Shown here one piece after another: positions 6,765-7,485 of a stretch of DNA of 7,485 bases. Each line of letters begins with the position of its first letter. The first letter of the stretch is position 1. Below the pieces are notes generated by a model. That model was given only the letters and a program-made list of their open reading frames with translations. It was not told the origin of the DNA and did not search any database. Position numbers and translations under genes: made by a program. The DNA is taken from assembly GCA_964362915.1 (NCBI GenBank), contig CAYIGH010000041.1, positions 1-7,485 on the forward strand. Reading direction: 5' to 3'. The stretch comes from JAUSIK01 sp964362915 (lineage in GTDB: Archaea > Nanobdellota > Nanobdellia > Pacearchaeales > GW2011-AR1).

Positions 6765-6788
6765 CTATAGCACCTATAGTTACTATAG
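6765..6788 (+). promoter_or_regulatory. Candidate operator: three CTATAG palindromes at 9-bp spacing
   Basis: The self-complementary hexamer CTATAG occurs at 6765-6770, 6774-6779 and 6783-6788, exactly 9 bp apart, filling the space between the TATA box and the predicted transcription start. Ribbon-helix-helix antitoxins bind short palindromic or direct repeats cooperatively and repress their own operons. A protein here would block promoter access, so this is a plausible autoregulatory site (inference). Confidence 0.6.
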
Positions 6789-6794
6789 ATTAAA

Positions 6795-7007
6795 ATGGAC
6801 ATAACAACAATCCAATTAAGTAAGGAAACAAAAGATAAGATATCTTCTTTTGGAATTAAGGGAGAAAGTTACGATGAAATTCTTAAAAAGATTTATTCTT
6901 TAGCTGTTAAAGAACAATTAAGAGAGTTTTTACTTTCTTCAGAAGATACTATTTCTATAGAAGAGGCTAGAAAAGAGTTGAATAAAAAATGGCCAAAGTC
7001 GAAATAA
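6795..7007 (+). CDS. Ribbon-helix-helix-type antitoxin
   Basis: This 70-residue protein has a short N-terminal strand (TTIQLSKET, residues 4-12). The helix-turn-helix portion of an RHH fold follows (KDKISSFG, then GESYDEILKKIYSLA, residues 13-37); archaeal antitoxins typically start in this TIQLS...GESYDEI style. The C-terminal part (about 45-70) is charged and contains ISIEEARKELNKKW. It resembles the RelB-like tails that wrap around and neutralise a RelE-fold toxin. The gene overlaps the downstream toxin by 19 bp, the usual antitoxin-first order, so translation is probably coupled. A TATA box and three CTATAG palindromes lie immediately upstream, suggesting autorepression. It is expected to act in the cytoplasm as a dimer binding both DNA and toxin. 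The fold assignment is by motif; the exact family is not certain. Confidence 0.75.
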   Translation: MDITTIQLSKETKDKISSFGIKGESYDEILKKIYSLAVKEQLREFLLSSEDTISIEEARKELNKKWPKSK

Positions 7008-7333
7008 TTCGTTCTTTGTTTGAAGAAATTAAAAAGAAATTCAAGGGAGGATCTCATGAAATTATTGATTTGATGGAGAGCCTAGAAAAAAGTCCACAGA
7101 AAGGAAAATTATTAGGGGCTGTTGGCGGAATTGTTATCAAGGAACTCAGATATAAGTCTTTTAGATTTTTTTTTGTTACAGATGGTTATAAACTAAAATT
7201 TTTTGATGAACAAAACTTGGCCGATATGTTGATAAAATTTGTAAGAATGTCTGATAAAAAACATCAACAACAGACAATTAATGAAATTAAAAAGATATTA
7301 ATTAATATTGGTTCGAAGGGATTTAATAATTAA
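6989..7333 (+). CDS. RelE/ParE-fold toxin of a type II toxin-antitoxin pair
   Basis: This 114-residue basic protein has the order expected of a RelE/ParE-fold toxin. N-terminal helices (residues 5-35) are followed by a strand block GKLLGAVGGIVIKELRY-KSFRFFF (39-62), a further strand (GYKLKFF, 66-72), then LIKFVRMSDKKHQQ and a C-terminal helix (about 81-107). The R-Y-x-x-F-R-F-F-F segment corresponds to the 'Rvg.yRiiy' core of the family. Lys51, Arg54, Lys56, Arg59 and Arg86 are candidate RNA-contacting basic residues (inference). RelE members cleave mRNA on the ribosome and ParE members poison gyrase; the motif set cannot separate these with certainty, though RelE-like is favoured. The ATG overlaps the antitoxin's last codons by 19 bp in another frame, with no strong Shine-Dalgarno, consistent with coupled translation. 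The length and arrangement look intact, so the pair may be functional. Confidence 0.72.
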   Translation: MAKVEIIRSLFEEIKKKFKGGSHEIIDLMESLEKSPQKGKLLGAVGGIVIKELRYKSFRFFFVTDGYKLKFFDEQNLADMLIKFVRMSDKKHQQQTINEIKKILINIGSKGFNN

Positions 7334-7338
7334 AATAT

Positions 7339-7364
7339 GGCCTGCACAGGATCGAACTGCCGAG
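7339..7364 (-). other. Possible tRNA 3'-end fragment (T-arm-like)
   Basis: On the minus strand, GGCAG-TTCGATC-CTGTG resembles a T-arm: a canonical TTCGATC loop and four of five possible stem pairs counting wobbles, followed by an acceptor-like CAGGCCA. No matching 5' acceptor, D-arm or anticodon arm lies in the bases where they should be (up to about 7420), so it is not a complete tRNA. It could be a remnant left by integration at a tRNA gene, or chance. Confidence 0.22.
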
Positions 7365-7398
7365 TACTTTGTGTAAACAAATATATCATAAAACTTCC

Positions 7399-7404
7399 TT
7401 TTTT
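7399..7404 (+). terminator. Oligo-T tract, possible archaeal terminator for the toxin-antitoxin operon
   Basis: Six consecutive T residues within a pyrimidine-rich run (CTTCCTTTTTT) lie 66 bases after the toxin stop. Archaeal RNA polymerase can terminate on T-rich non-template tracts without a hairpin. The surroundings are AT-rich, so the signal is modest. The rest of 7334-7485 shows only AT-rich dyads, such as AGTGTATTTACACT at 7462-7475, and no gene. Confidence 0.3.
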
Positions 7405-7485
7405 AGTGAATAAATTTATTATCTTTAATCTAAGTATCTATATTTTTACTTAAATAAACTCAGTGTATTTACACTTCCCGCAATA

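Noticed and set aside
7339..7420. A complete minus-strand tRNA
   Set aside because: Only a T-arm-like piece and acceptor-like tail are present; no matching 5' acceptor strand, D-arm or anticodon stem.
1..7485. CRISPR array or transposase gene
   Set aside because: No short repeats with regular spacers and no transposase-like coding region were seen on either strand.

Overview
The window is AT-rich and reads as a piece of an archaeal genome, most likely an uncultivated lineage such as a DPANN archaeon (inference; no rRNA or marker gene is present). Support: two genes have an archaeal TATA box 24-27 bases before their start codon and no ribosome-binding site, as expected for leaderless transcripts; the secreted proteins are rich in N-x-S/T glycosylation sequons; and a ribbon-helix-helix/RelE-type toxin-antitoxin pair of archaeal style is present.

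Layout. Positions 1-1473 (+) hold the 3' part of a secreted beta-helix (NosD-like) protein whose start lies upstream of the window. After 38 bases comes a complete 1124-residue secreted protein (1512-4886, +). It has a signal peptide, a transglutaminase-like domain with a visible Cys-His-Asp triad, three calcium-loop repeats and a carboxypeptidase-regulatory-like domain. Both proteins end in the same cassette: a dockerin-like pair of calcium loops, a Gly linker, a sequon-rich segment, a PEGA domain and a Ser/Pro tail. Within the cassette 83 bp are identical in the two genes although the flanks have diverged. A convergent aldehyde dehydrogenase (4883-6262, -) overlaps the second surface gene by 4 bp.

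The 532-bp gap 6263-6794 has no intact gene. It contains a probable decayed relic of a secreted-protein domain, read in one frame through stops and apparently split by a short insertion carrying a perfect 13-bp inverted repeat. Next comes the promoter of the toxin-antitoxin pair (6795-7333, +), with three evenly spaced CTATAG palindromes directly after the TATA box as a candidate autoregulatory operator. The last 152 bases hold an oligo-T tract, a weak tRNA-3'-end-like fragment and AT-rich dyads.

How the parts fit. The two surface genes look like a pair displayed or assembled through a common C-terminal module, one with a carbohydrate-type beta-helix and the other with a peptidase or crosslinking domain. 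The dehydrogenase is a separate housekeeping or catabolic gene. The toxin-antitoxin pair, gene relic and tRNA-like scrap suggest that the right-hand third is accessory and has been rearranged. The most notable candidate system is the dockerin-like/PEGA surface cassette shared by adjacent archaeal genes.
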